Part shown: one piece after another, positions 25,448 through 33,793 of the stretch
Numbering within the stretch: the first letter of the stretch is position 1
Layout of the letters: the number at the start of each line of letters is the position of its first letter
From: Actinomycetota bacterium
GTDB lineage: Bacteria; Actinomycetota; Acidimicrobiia; Acidimicrobiales; Ilumatobacteraceae
Assembly (NCBI GenBank): GCA_005778215.1
Contig: SXKB01000091.1
Location: 1-49,798 of the forward strand
DNA: 49,798 nt
Direction of reading: 5' to 3'
Program-made: the position numbers and the translations under genes
The notes under the pieces: model-generated
Database searches by the model: none
Seen by the model: the letters and a program-made list of their open reading frames with translations, nothing else
Told to the model about the DNA's origin: nothing

Positions 25448-28359
25448 GCACGTGGCGTCGATTCCTGCATGCCGTGGCCCATCCCATGGTGTGGCTGCGC
25501 GACGTGTGCGGCGGCGAGTCGGCGTTCCCGCTCGTGGTGCTGTTCGGCCTCAACGCGGTCGACGAACTCGACCGCACCGCGTTCGGCATCCTGCTGCCGA
25601 ACATCCGCGACGAGTTCAACCTCGACAACACGGGGGTGCTCAGCCTGGTGGCGTTGTCGTCCATCGCCGCCCTGGCGTTGCAGGTGCCCATCGCCCAGTA
25701 CGCCGACCGCTCGAAGCGGGTGCCCCTGGCCATCGTCGGCGCACTCATCTGGGCCACCTTCAGCGGCATGACCGGACTCGCCACCGGCGTGGTCATCCTC
25801 ACCATCGCGCGCAGCGGCAGCAGCCTGGGCAAGGCGGTCATCGACCCGACGCACAACTCGCTGCTCGCCGACTACTACCCCATCGCAGCGCGCAGCAAGG
25901 TGTTCAGCACGCACCGCGCCGCCAACGCCGTCGGCGCGTTCATCGGTCCCCTCACCGCCGGCATGCTGGCCTACGCATTCGACTGGCGGGTGCCGTTCCT
26001 GGTGTTCGTGGTGCCCACGTTGGTGTTCGCGGTGCTGGCGCTGCGGCTGAAGGAACCCGTGCGCGGCAAGTGGGAACGCGAAGCCGCCGGCGCGAACGAG
26101 GAGGTGTCCAACACCGAGGAGACCGTGCCGTCGTTCGCCGAGAGCTGGCGCACCGTGCAGAAGATCCACACGCTGCAGCGGCTGTGGTGGAGCCTCCCGT
26201 TCCTGGCCACCGCACTCATCGGGTTCGTGGTGCTCGCGTCGCTGCTGTACGAGCAGCAGTTCGACCTCGACGAGCGCGCTCGTGGTGTGGCTGCGGCGAT
26301 CGCCGAACCGTTCCAGTTGGTGGGCCTGGTGCTGGGCACGCGCTACATCACCAAGCGGTTCATGGCCGACATGAAGGGCCTCATCCGATTCCTGTCGCGC
26401 ATCGCCCTCGTCACCTCCGTCGCCTCCGTCGGCTTCGCGGCCGCACCCACCGTGTGGTTCGCCGTGGCGTTGAACTGCATCATCTCGGCGGCGCTCGCGG
26501 TGGTGGGCCCCGGCATCCTCGTGGCCCTGTCGCTCGCCATCCCGGCCCGCGCCCGCGCCACCGGCTTCAGCGTCGCCTCGCTGTGGGTGATCCCCGGCCT
26601 GCTGATCCTGCCGCTCATCGGGTGGATCAGCAACGAGATCGGCATCCGCTGGGGCATGCTCACCCTGATGCCGCTGTTCATCATCGGCAGCCTCATCCTC
26701 GGCACGGCGCAGCACACCATCGACGCCGACATCGCCCAGGTGTGGCAGAGCTCTGCGGCGCGTAGCGAGGCGTTGTACCAACGCCGCCGGGGTGAGGCCG
26801 ACCTGCTGATCGTGCGCAATCTCGACGCCGGCTACACCGGCCGTCAGGTGCTGTTCGGTGTCGACATCGACGTGAAGGAAGGCGAGATCGTCGCCCTGCT
26901 CGGCACCAACGGCGCGGGCAAGAGCACACTGCTGAAATCGATCAGCGGCGTGGTGGAAGCCGATCGTGGTGCCGTGGTGCTCGACGGTCGCGACATCACG
27001 CACGCGCCGCCCGAGGAGATCGCCACGTTCGGCATCAGCCAGATGCCCGGCGGGCAGGGCGTGTTCGGATCGCTCACCGTCGCCGAGAACCTGCAGCTCG
27101 CCGGCTGGACCCGCCGCAGCGACCCCGACGGCGTGGCCGCCGCGACGGAGGAAGTGCTCGAGCTGTTCCCGGTGCTGCGCGACCGTCTCGATCGTTCGGC
27201 TGCCGACCTGAGCGGCGGCCAGCAGCAGATGCTCGCGCTCGGCATGGCGTTCGTGGCCAAGCCGCGCGTGCTGCTCATCGACGAACTCTCGTTGGGTCTC
27301 GCCCCGGTGGTGGTGGGTCAACTGCTGCCGCTCGTGCAGCGTGTCGCCCAGCAGGGCACGGCGGTGATCCTGGTGGAGCAGAGCGTGAACGTGGCGCTCA
27401 CCGTGGCCGAGCGGGCGTACTTCATGGAACGCGGCACGATTCGTTTCTCCGGGCCCACCTCCGAACTGCTCGACCGCAAGGACCTGCTGCGGTCGGTGTT
27501 CCTCTCCGGTGCCGCCGAACCCGGCGCCGTGCCCGCCGCCCCACCGCCCGCCCCCTCGGGCGAGCCGTTGCTGCGAGTGGTGGAGCTGGTGAAGTCGTTC
27601 GGCGGCAACCGCGCCGTGAACGCCGCGAGCTTCGAGGTGTACGAACGCGAGATCGTCGGCATGATCGGCCCCCACGGCGCCGGCAAGACCACCATCTTCG
27701 ACCTCATCAGCGGGTTCGTGCCGCACGACATGGGCCGCGTGGTGCTGGCCGGTATCGACATCGGCGAACTCCCGCCCGACCGCCGTGCCGCCGCCGGCCT
27801 CGGCCGCAGCTTCCAGGACGCACGGCTCTTCCCCGACATGACGGTGGAGGAGACCCTCGCCGTCTCGCTGGAACGCTGGATCCAGAACCGCAGTGCCATC
27901 GCCGCGGCGGTGCGGTGGCCCGCGGTGTACGACGACGAGGAACGCACGGCGCTGCGCGTCGACGAACTGATCGAGTTGATGCACCTCGGCGACTATCGCA
28001 ACGCGTTCGTGCGCGAACTCAGCACCGGCACGCGGCGCATCGTCGATCTGGCGTGCATCGCTGCGCATCGCCCGGTGATGGTGATGCTCGACGAACCATC
28101 GGGCGGTATCGCCCAACGAGAAGTGGAAGCACTGGCTCCCGTGCTGCGTCGCCTGCGCGACGAGATGGGCGCCAGCCTGCTGGTGATCGAACACGACATC
28201 CCGCTGATCTCGTCGATCAGCGACCGGCTCGTCGCGCTCGACCAGGGTGCCGTGCTCACGTCGGGCGCACCGTCCGACGTACTGCTGCATCCGGAAGTGA
28301 TAGAGAGCTATTTGGGGAACAACACTGCGGCGCAAGCACGCAGCGGCACGAGGGGGTAA
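25444..28359 (+). CDS. MFS transporter domain fused to tandem LivF-like and LivG-like ABC ATPases
   Basis: A 971-residue protein from one open frame. Residues 1 to about 425 are an MFS-type transporter with roughly 12 membrane helices (FGLNAVDELDRTAFGILLPNI, YADRSKRVPLAIVGALIWA, RAANAVGAFIGPLTAGMLAYA). Residues about 450 to 690 are a LivF-like ATPase (Walker A GTNGAGKST near 487, signature LSGGQQQM near 589). A Pro-rich linker (AAPPPAPSGEP) precedes a LivG-like ATPase at 708 to 971 (GPHGAGKTT near 741, GLGRSFQDARLFPDMTV, LDEPSGG). In the second ATPase the signature LSGGQ reads LSTGT (near 859) and Walker A has His for Asn. It overlaps the LivHM stop by four bases and ends five bases before the binding-protein gene. 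It would power the LivHM pore; the MFS part's role is unknown. Confidence 0.93.
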   Translation: MSTWRRFLHAVAHPMVWLRDVCGGESAFPLVVLFGLNAVDELDRTAFGILLPNIRDEFNLDNTGVLSLVALSSIAALALQVPIAQYADRSKRVPLAIVGALIWATFSGMTGLATGVVILTIARSGSSLGKAVIDPTHNSLLADYYPIAARSKVFSTHRAANAVGAFIGPLTAGMLAYAFDWRVPFLVFVVPTLVFAVLALRLKEPVRGKWEREAAGANEEVSNTEETVPSFAESWRTVQKIHTLQRLWWSLPFLATALIGFVVLASLLYEQQFDLDERARGVAAAIAEPFQLVGLVLGTRYITKRFMADMKGLIRFLSRIALVTSVASVGFAAAPTVWFAVALNCIISAALAVVGPGILVALSLAIPARARATGFSVASLWVIPGLLILPLIGWISNEIGIRWGMLTLMPLFIIGSLILGTAQHTIDADIAQVWQSSAARSEALYQRRRGEADLLIVRNLDAGYTGRQVLFGVDIDVKEGEIVALLGTNGAGKSTLLKSISGVVEADRGAVVLDGRDITHAPPEEIATFGISQMPGGQGVFGSLTVAENLQLAGWTRRSDPDGVAAATEEVLELFPVLRDRLDRSAADLSGGQQQMLALGMAFVAKPRVLLIDELSLGLAPVVVGQLLPLVQRVAQQGTAVILVEQSVNVALTVAERAYFMERGTIRFSGPTSELLDRKDLLRSVFLSGAAEPGAVPAAPPPAPSGEPLLRVVELVKSFGGNRAVNAASFEVYEREIVGMIGPHGAGKTTIFDLISGFVPHDMGRVVLAGIDIGELPPDRRAAAGLGRSFQDARLFPDMTVEETLAVSLERWIQNRSAIAAAVRWPAVYDDEERTALRVDELIELMHLGDYRNAFVRELSTGTRRIVDLACIAAHRPVMVMLDEPSGGIAQREVEALAPVLRRLRDEMGASLLVIEHDIPLISSISDRLVALDQGAVLTSGAPSDVLLHPEVIESYLGNNTAAQARSGTRG

Positions 28360-28363
28360 TGCC

Positions 28364-30145
28364 ATGCAGCCAGCCAGCGCATCGGGAGCCACGCCGCCCG
28401 GCGGCAACCGTCAGCTGAAGCGATGGGGACCGATCATCGCGGTCGTCGTGGTCGCGCTCGTGGGAGGCGGCATCCTGCTCGCCACCCAGGGCGGTGACGA
28501 CGAGGACGCCGGTGGCGACACCACGCTCGCGGTCGAGACGACGGCGGGGGGTGACACCACCACACCGGGCACCGACCCGGCCAGTACCGACTCGGCACCG
28601 CCGTCGGGGGAGATCACCTTCCCGATGAGCTGGAGCGACGCCGAGGCTGCCGGCCTCACCGACCAGATCGAGTGGGGCGACCGGTGCGACACCAGCACGG
28701 GCCGCATCGCGGTGCCCGACTTCTTCCGCAGCGAGTGCTTCGCTCCGTTCACCGGTGACAACGGGGGCGCGACCGCCACCGGCGTGACCGCCGACGAGAT
28801 CACCATCGTCTACTACGAGGGTCCCGACGCCGACCCGGTGATCTCGTACATCACCGACGCCATCTCGGTCGACGACACCAACGCCCAGCAGTTCGAGACG
28901 ATGCAGGGCATCGTCGACTACTACGAGGCGTACTACGAGTTGTACGGCCGCACCATCAACCTCGTCACCTACGAGGGCACCGGCATCGCCACCGACGAAG
29001 TGGCCGCCCGTGCCGACGCCGCGGCGATCGTCGAGCAGTACCAGCCGTTCGCCGTGCTCGGTGGGCCCGCGCTCACCAGCGCGTTCGCCGACGAACTGGC
29101 CAAGAACCAGACGTTGTGCATCGGCTGCACCCCGGGCCAGCCGCCCGAGTTCTACACCGAACGCGATCCGTACGTGTGGGGCCTCGACGGCAGCGCCATC
29201 CAGAAGCAGACCCACGTGCTGGAGTTCATCCAGAAGCAGCTGGTCGGCAAGAACGCCGAGCACGCCGGCGAGGCGCTCCAGGCGACGCCGCGTTCGTTCG
29301 GCCTCGTGTACCTCGAGAGCAGCGGTGCCTCGAAGGACCTCGCCGACCGGTTCGGGGCCGAGATGGCCGCGCTCGGCGCGCCGCTCGCCGAAGTGGTGGC
29401 GTACCAACTCGACCCGGCCACCATCCAGCAGCAGGCGTCGCAGGTGATCACCAAGCTGAAGGCCGCCGGTGTCACCACCGTGGTGTTCAGCGGTGACCCC
29501 GTTGCCCCGCGCGACTTCACCAAGGAAGCCACGGCGCAGGAGTACTTCCCCGAGTGGGTGGTCGCCGCCAGCACGCTCGTCGACGTGACGGCATTCGCCC
29601 GCACGTACGACCAGCAGCAGTGGGCGCACGCGTTCGGTGTCACCCAGCTGGCCGCCCGCGGCAACCCGGTCACCACCGGTGCCTATGCGAACTACGAGTG
29701 GTTCACCGGCTCGCCGCCGCCCGCCGACGACTCCATCGGTGTCATCGCCCCGAACCCGGCACTGCTGTTCGCCGTGCTGCAGGGCATCGGCCCGAACGTG
29801 AGCGCCGAGAGCTTCCGTGACGCGCTGTTCGCCGCGGACGCCACCACCCGGGCCATCAGCCAGCCGTCGCTCAGCTACGGCGACAAGGGCATCTGGGCCG
29901 GCGTCACCGACTTCCAGGGTGTCGACGACGCGACGGTGTTCTGGTGGGATCCCGCCGCGACCGGGCCCGACGAGATCCGCAAGGACGGCACCGGCATGTA
30001 CCAGTACGTCGACGGCGGTACCCGGTACCTGCCCGGCGAATGGCCCACCGAGGACCGACTGTTCGATCCCAACGGTGCGGTGGCCATCTACGACACCCCG
30101 CCCGCGGGCGAGGAACGCGGCGACTACCCCAGCCCCGCAGGCTGA
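28364..30145 (+). CDS. ABC transporter substrate-binding protein (type I periplasmic fold, Liv/HAAT family), membrane-anchored
   Basis: A 593-residue protein. A single N-terminal helix (WGPIIAVVVVALVGGGILLA, about 21 to 40), with no lipobox Cys, anchors it in the membrane. A Thr/Asp-rich linker reaches to about residue 85, then a type I binding fold (DEITIVYYEGPDADPV, FAVLGGPALTSAFADELAK, GLVYLESSGASKDLADRF, VTTVVFSGDPVAPRDF). A cysteine pair, LCIGCTP, lies near the ligand lobe. It is longer than typical LivJ/K (~370). Start: ATG with GAGGGGG seven bases upstream. It completes the three-gene importer; the ligand is unknown. Its stop abuts the convergent ung stop (TGATCA). Confidence 0.9.
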   Translation: MQPASASGATPPGGNRQLKRWGPIIAVVVVALVGGGILLATQGGDDEDAGGDTTLAVETTAGGDTTTPGTDPASTDSAPPSGEITFPMSWSDAEAAGLTDQIEWGDRCDTSTGRIAVPDFFRSECFAPFTGDNGGATATGVTADEITIVYYEGPDADPVISYITDAISVDDTNAQQFETMQGIVDYYEAYYELYGRTINLVTYEGTGIATDEVAARADAAAIVEQYQPFAVLGGPALTSAFADELAKNQTLCIGCTPGQPPEFYTERDPYVWGLDGSAIQKQTHVLEFIQKQLVGKNAEHAGEALQATPRSFGLVYLESSGASKDLADRFGAEMAALGAPLAEVVAYQLDPATIQQQASQVITKLKAAGVTTVVFSGDPVAPRDFTKEATAQEYFPEWVVAASTLVDVTAFARTYDQQQWAHAFGVTQLAARGNPVTTGAYANYEWFTGSPPPADDSIGVIAPNPALLFAVLQGIGPNVSAESFRDALFAADATTRAISQPSLSYGDKGIWAGVTDFQGVDDATVFWWDPAATGPDEIRKDGTGMYQYVDGGTRYLPGEWPTEDRLFDPNGAVAIYDTPPAGEERGDYPSPAG

Positions 30146-30811
30146 TCAGTCGGGGATCGCCCAATCGATCGGCGGCAGTCCGGCCGCCTCCAGCGCTGCG
30201 TTCGTGGCGCTGAACGGCCGGCTGCCGAAGAACCCGTTGTGCGCGCTGAGCGGTGACGGGTGGGCCGACTCCACCACGGTGTGGCGGTCGAGGTCGATCA
30301 GCGACTTCTTCCGCCGCGCCGAGGCACCCCACAGGACGAACACCACCCGATGCGGCTTCGCGTTCACGGCGCGGAGCACCTCGTCGGTGAACGTCTCCCA
30401 CCCCTTGCCCTGATGTGACGCGGCCTGCCCGGCGCGCACGGTGAGCGTGGCGTTGAGCAGCAGCACCCCCTGCCGAGCCCACGCCTCGAGGTTGCCGTGC
30501 CGTGGCGCCGGGATGCCCAGGTCGGCGGTGAGTTCCTTGTGGATGTTCTGCAAGGAGGGCGGCACCGCCACACCCGGCCGCACCGAGAAACACAGGCCGT
30601 GCGCCTGGCCGGGGCCGTGGTAGGGGTCCTGCCCGAGGATCACCACGCGGGTGGTGGCGAACGGCGTGAGGTGCAGGGCGGCGAACACCTCGGGCGCCGG
30701 GGGAAAAACCAGATGGCGGGCACGTTCGCCCGCCACGAAATCCTGGAGTTGATGCCAGTACGGCTTCGCGAACTCGCTGCGCAGTACCGGGTTCCAATCC
30801 GTGGTGGGCAC
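30146..30811 (-). CDS. ung: Uracil-DNA glycosylase, family 1
   Basis: A 221-residue repair enzyme removing uracil from DNA. Catalytic motif GQDPYHGPGQAHGLCFSV and the C-terminal HPSPLSAHNGFFGSRPF loop are intact, as is LLLNATLTVRAG. I prefer the GTG at 30811 (PTTDWNPVL), which gives the standard family length and has TGGAGGG just before it. The ORF-track GTG at 30835 adds eight residues encoded inside an inverted repeat. That repeat overlaps the ribosome-binding site and start, so translation could be structure-controlled. Confidence 0.95.
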   Translation of the reverse strand: MPTTDWNPVLRSEFAKPYWHQLQDFVAGERARHLVFPPAPEVFAALHLTPFATTRVVILGQDPYHGPGQAHGLCFSVRPGVAVPPSLQNIHKELTADLGIPAPRHGNLEAWARQGVLLLNATLTVRAGQAASHQGKGWETFTDEVLRAVNAKPHRVVFVLWGASARRKKSLIDLDRHTVVESAHPSPLSAHNGFFGSRPFSATNAALEAAGLPPIDWAIPD

Positions 30812-30836
30812 CCCTCCAGTATGGAGGGTGCCCACC
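30803..30836 (-). terminator. Imperfect 34-base inverted repeat over the ung start, possible terminator of the upstream gene
   Basis: GGTGGGCACCCCTCCA and TGGAGGGTGCCCACC pair as a ~15-bp stem with one bulged base around GTA. It lies between the stop of the Ser/Asp-repeat gene and ung on the same strand. It includes the ung ribosome-binding site and GTG. It could end the upstream transcript, mask ung translation, or bind a dimeric regulator. Confidence 0.6.
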
Positions 30837-30862
30837 CGTCGGATCAGATCAGTGAGGTCGGA

Positions 30863-31366
30863 TCAGGGAGCGACGCTGGAGCTGGAGCTCGAGCTGCTCG
30901 AGGTGTCGACGCTGGTGCTGGTGGCATCGTCGTCGTCGTCCTCGTCCTCGTCGTCCTCGTCGTCATCCTCGTCGTCGTCGAGGCTGGACGAGGTGCTGTC
31001 GTCGTCGTCCTCGTCGTCGTCGTCGAGCGAGCTCGAGGTGGCGTCGTCATCGTCGTCGTCGAGGCTGGACGAGGTGCTGTCGTCGTCCTCGTCGTCGTCG
31101 ACGCTGCTCGAGGTGGCATCGTCGATGCTGCTCGAGGTGCTGTCGTCGACACTCGACTCGGTGGCCTCGTCGTCGAGGCTCGACTCGGTGGCGTCGTCGT
31201 CGATCGACGAATCGGTGGCCTCGACGGACGCGTCCACGCTGGTGGTGGTGTCGTCGTTCTGCGAGCGGCCACTGCCCGTCGCAGCGGCAGCGAACCCGGC
31301 AGCACCGAAGACCAGCACACCCGTGAGGGCGCTGATCACGATCATGCGGCGGCGTTGGTTGATCAT
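30863..31366 (-). CDS. Exported Ser/Asp-repeat low-complexity protein
   Basis: A 167-residue protein. The N terminus MINQRRRMIVISALTGVLVFGAAGFAAAA is a signal peptide or anchor. The rest is almost entirely Ser, Asp, Thr, Glu with repeats such as STSSSLDDDDDDATSSSLDD and a C-terminal poly-Ser run ending VAP. It is strongly acidic and probably disordered outside the membrane, possibly cation-binding. No sorting motif is seen. The ATG at 31366 has a near-perfect AGGAGG eight bases upstream, so the ORF-track start at 31603 is wrong. It lies downstream of an ECF sigma/anti-sigma-like pair on the same strand, 139 bases away, so it may belong to that regulon (inference). Confidence 0.8.
   Translation of the reverse strand: MINQRRRMIVISALTGVLVFGAAGFAAAATGSGRSQNDDTTTSVDASVEATDSSIDDDATESSLDDEATESSVDDSTSSSIDDATSSSVDDDEDDDSTSSSLDDDDDDATSSSLDDDDEDDDDSTSSSLDDDEDDDEDDEDEDDDDDATSTSVDTSSSSSSSSSVAP
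30880..31200. repeat. TCG-rich coding microsatellite with 81-base direct repeat
   Basis: The Ser/Asp gene is built on repeated TCG/TCC/TCA triplets on the plus strand. GAGGCTGGACGAGGTGCTGT occurs at 30980 and again at 31061, exactly 81 bases (27 codons) apart, indicating unit duplication. Such tracts commonly expand and contract by slippage, keeping frame. Confidence 0.75.
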
Positions 31367-31505
31367 GGGTGTTCCTCCTGTCTGAACGGAGGGGACACGA
31401 CGCAGCGACACGAAAGGTTGGGCACCTTCCAAATCTTTGACAAACGCAAGCAACGGCTGCGACGAGGGCCACGAACGGTGACCGAACGACCGCTGAGCTG
31501 GAAGA

Positions 31506-32177
31506 TCAGCCGTGCTGGGTGATCTCCTCGCGCACCTCACCGTTGTCGGTGCGCACCTCGATGCGCCACGTGATGTCACCGTCGGTGAACTCCACGCGCA
31601 CACGGTGCGGCTCGACCTTGCGCTGGTCGACCCGCTCCTCGAAGCCGTCGAGCGGGTCGGCGCTCACCAGGGTGAGCACCCCGTCGGTGGACGAGATGAT
31701 GACGGAGCCGCCCTCGGACACATACGTGTGCGGGCCATCGGCGAGCGGGGTGGAGGTGGACGAGCTGCTGCTCGACGACCCGCTGTTGCTGCTGTTGCTG
31801 TTGCTGGTGCTGGGATCGGGCACCGAGAGCGAGATCACCGGCACGGTGGTGACCGCCTCGGACGTGTCGACGCTGTCGTCGACCGAATCCTCGGTGGTGA
31901 CCGACACCTCGGTGGTGTCGGACTCGGTGGTGCTGGTGTCGCCACCGAACGAATCGGCCGGCGAGAGCTGCTGGCTGCGGCCACCGCCCTGCACGGCGAA
32001 CGTGCCGAGCGCGAACAGCACGGCGCAGGCGGCTGTGCTGGCCACGAACGTGCGGCGGCGCTTCACCTGGCGCACACGGCCGCGCACGGCGGCATAGGCG
32101 ACGTTGTCGTCGGGATAGGCGCCACTGAGGCGCCCGAGCATCGACTCGATCTGGGGGTCGTCGAACTCGCGGGTCAT
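31506..32177 (-). CDS. Putative membrane anti-sigma-like protein with Ser/Thr-rich external linker
   Basis: A 223-residue protein. A cytoplasmic N-terminal ~45 residues (EFDDPQIESMLGRLSGAYPDDNVAYAAVRGRVRQVKRRR) precedes one membrane helix (FVASTAACAVLFALGTFAV). Then comes a long Thr/Ser/Asn-rich region (SNSNSSNSGSSSSSSSTST) and a compact C-terminal domain (PHTYVSEGGSVIISSTDGVLTLVSADPL...VRVEFTDGDITWRIEVRT). Its ATG overlaps the sigma factor stop by four bases and has AAGGAG upstream. No zinc motif is present. The position and topology suggest an anti-sigma factor, but sequence alone does not prove it. Confidence 0.78.
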   Translation of the reverse strand: MTREFDDPQIESMLGRLSGAYPDDNVAYAAVRGRVRQVKRRRTFVASTAACAVLFALGTFAVQGGGRSQQLSPADSFGGDTSTTESDTTEVSVTTEDSVDDSVDTSEAVTTVPVISLSVPDPSTSNSNSSNSGSSSSSSSTSTPLADGPHTYVSEGGSVIISSTDGVLTLVSADPLDGFEERVDQRKVEPHRVRVEFTDGDITWRIEVRTDNGEVREEITQHG

Positions 32178-32716
32178 CGGGGGGTCTCCTTGTGGTCTTC
32201 CACCATGCCGCGCAGGCGGGCGCGGCCTTGGTGCAGGTGGAAACGCACCGCACCGTCGCTGATCTCGAGCGCACTGGCCACCTCGGCCACACTGAGACCC
32301 TCGACGTAGAACAACGCCATCGCCAACCGCTGCTGCCGGGGCAGGCCGGCGAGGAGGGCACCGGCGTCGGCGCCGTCGCTCCACTCCACACCGTCGTCGC
32401 GGATCTCGCCCTGCAGACGTTGCACGGCCTTGTCCTTGCGACCCTGGCGGCGACTCTCGTCGCGCAGCTTGTTGATGGCGACACGGCGGATCCAGCCCAC
32501 CGGGTCGTCGTAGCGTTGCACCCGGCGCCAGTGCAGATGGGCCTTCACGAAGGCTTCCTGCACGGCATCGGCGGCGGCTTCCTGGCTGCCCGTCACGAGC
32601 GTGAGCGCACGGACCAGACGCCCATAGTGGGCGCGGAACATCGCTTCGAGGTCGTCGACGACGACCACATCGGCGCGCTCGGTGAGCTCGCTCACGACGG
32701 AAGCCAGGTATTCCAC
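32174..32716 (-). CDS. ECF-type RNA polymerase sigma factor, SigE-like (SigE family of actinobacteria)
   Basis: A 180-residue sigma-70 family protein. Region 2: DDLEAMFRAHYGRLVRALTLVTGSQEAAADAVQEAFVKAHLHW with RRVAINKLRDESRR. Region 4: LPRQQRLAMALFYVEGLSVAEVASALEISDGAVRFHLHQGRARLR. The VxFHLHQGRARLR variant is typical of actinobacterial SigE-like ECFs. The start is uncertain: GTG at 32716 (used here) or GTG at 32695 (VSELTERADVV); neither has a clear ribosome-binding site. It is coupled to the downstream membrane protein by an ATGA overlap and diverges from the 2OG oxygenase gene by 107 bases. Confidence 0.88.
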   Translation of the reverse strand: MEYLASVVSELTERADVVVVDDLEAMFRAHYGRLVRALTLVTGSQEAAADAVQEAFVKAHLHWRRVQRYDDPVGWIRRVAINKLRDESRRQGRKDKAVQRLQGEIRDDGVEWSDGADAGALLAGLPRQQRLAMALFYVEGLSVAEVASALEISDGAVRFHLHQGRARLRGMVEDHKETPR

Positions 32717-32823
32717 GTAGGGGACACGTCCGCACCATGCATGAGGTTTGGCCAGGAGGCGAGTTTTCTGGCCGAATCCCGACCGAGCCTTGGACGTCCC
32801 TTGGAAATCGCTACCGTGAAGGA

Positions 32824-33792
32824 ATGAGCGAGATCCTCGACGTCGACCTCCTGGCCTTCGAACGCGGCACGGCCGAGCAACGGCGTGCCGTGGTCGACGG
32901 TGTGCGCCGCAGCCTCCAGACCGGCTTCGTGTACACGCACCACGACCTGTCGGAGGACATGCTCGACACCACGTACGGCATGTTGAAGGAGTTCTTCGAG
33001 CAGCCCCATGAGGTGAAGCAGGCCTTCGTCGCGCCCGAGAGCCACGGTCAGACAGGTTATACGGGCCTGCTCGTCGAGACCGCTGCCAGCAGCGACGTGC
33101 CCGACTGGAAGGAGATGCTCAACTGGGGCATCTCCCTGCCCGTCGGCCATCCCCTGCGCGACCGCTATCCGCACCGCTACGGGCCGCAGGTGCTGCCCGA
33201 GTCGGCCGTGCCCGGCATCAGCGCCGTGCTCACCACCTTCCACCAGGCCATCGAGCAACTCCAGCGTCGCTTCCTGCGCATCATCGCCGAAGGCATCGGC
33301 TGCCACGAGTCGCTCTTCGACGAGATGACCACCAACGGTGCCACCCTCACCCGCGCCATCCGCTACCCACCGATGGCCCAGGCGCCCGACGAGACCCACG
33401 TGTGGGCCGGATCCCACGGCGACATCAACCTCATCACGGCGCTGCCCCGGGCCACCGCCCCCGGCCTTCAGGTGCTCGTCGACGAGCAGTGGGTCGACGC
33501 CGTCGCCCCCGACGGCCAGGTCATCATCAACACCGGCATGATGCTCGAGCGGCTCACCAACGGGGTCATCCCCACCGGCGTGCACCGTGTGGTCGCCAGT
33601 CCGGGCTACGCCGGCGAGCGCTACAGCGTGGTGCAGTTCTGCCACCCCACGCCCTGGACGCTGCTGAACCCGCTCTCGTCGTGCATCACCCCCGAGCACC
33701 CGCAGCGGTTCTCGGGCATGGTGAGCGCCGATGCGCTCGATCTGGTGCTGTACGAGATCAACCTCGTCGAACACGCCCGACGCGTGAGCTGA
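32824..33792 (+). CDS. 2-oxoglutarate/Fe(II)-dependent oxygenase, isopenicillin N synthase-like
   Basis: A 322-residue enzyme. The N-terminal DIOX_N region (GVRRSLQTGFVYTHHDL, LKEFFEQPHEVKQAF) and the jelly-roll core are clear. Fe ligands His198 and Asp200 (GSHGDINLITAL) and His254 (GVHRVVASP) can be placed, and GERYSVVQF supplies the RxS co-substrate motif. The family oxidises varied small molecules; no beta-lactam or other biosynthetic genes are nearby, so the substrate is unknown. The ATG at 32824 follows GAAGGA. It ends one base before the ROK kinase GTG, so the two are probably cotranscribed. Confidence 0.9.
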   Translation: MSEILDVDLLAFERGTAEQRRAVVDGVRRSLQTGFVYTHHDLSEDMLDTTYGMLKEFFEQPHEVKQAFVAPESHGQTGYTGLLVETAASSDVPDWKEMLNWGISLPVGHPLRDRYPHRYGPQVLPESAVPGISAVLTTFHQAIEQLQRRFLRIIAEGIGCHESLFDEMTTNGATLTRAIRYPPMAQAPDETHVWAGSHGDINLITALPRATAPGLQVLVDEQWVDAVAPDGQVIINTGMMLERLTNGVIPTGVHRVVASPGYAGERYSVVQFCHPTPWTLLNPLSSCITPEHPQRFSGMVSADALDLVLYEINLVEHARRVS

Positions 33793-33793
33793 C

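Noticed and set aside
24970-28407. 1145-codon ORF on the minus strand
   Set aside because: It is a shadow of the MFS-LivF-LivG and LivHM genes: the plus strand has clear domains and the minus product is low-complexity His/Glu/Arg without any motif.
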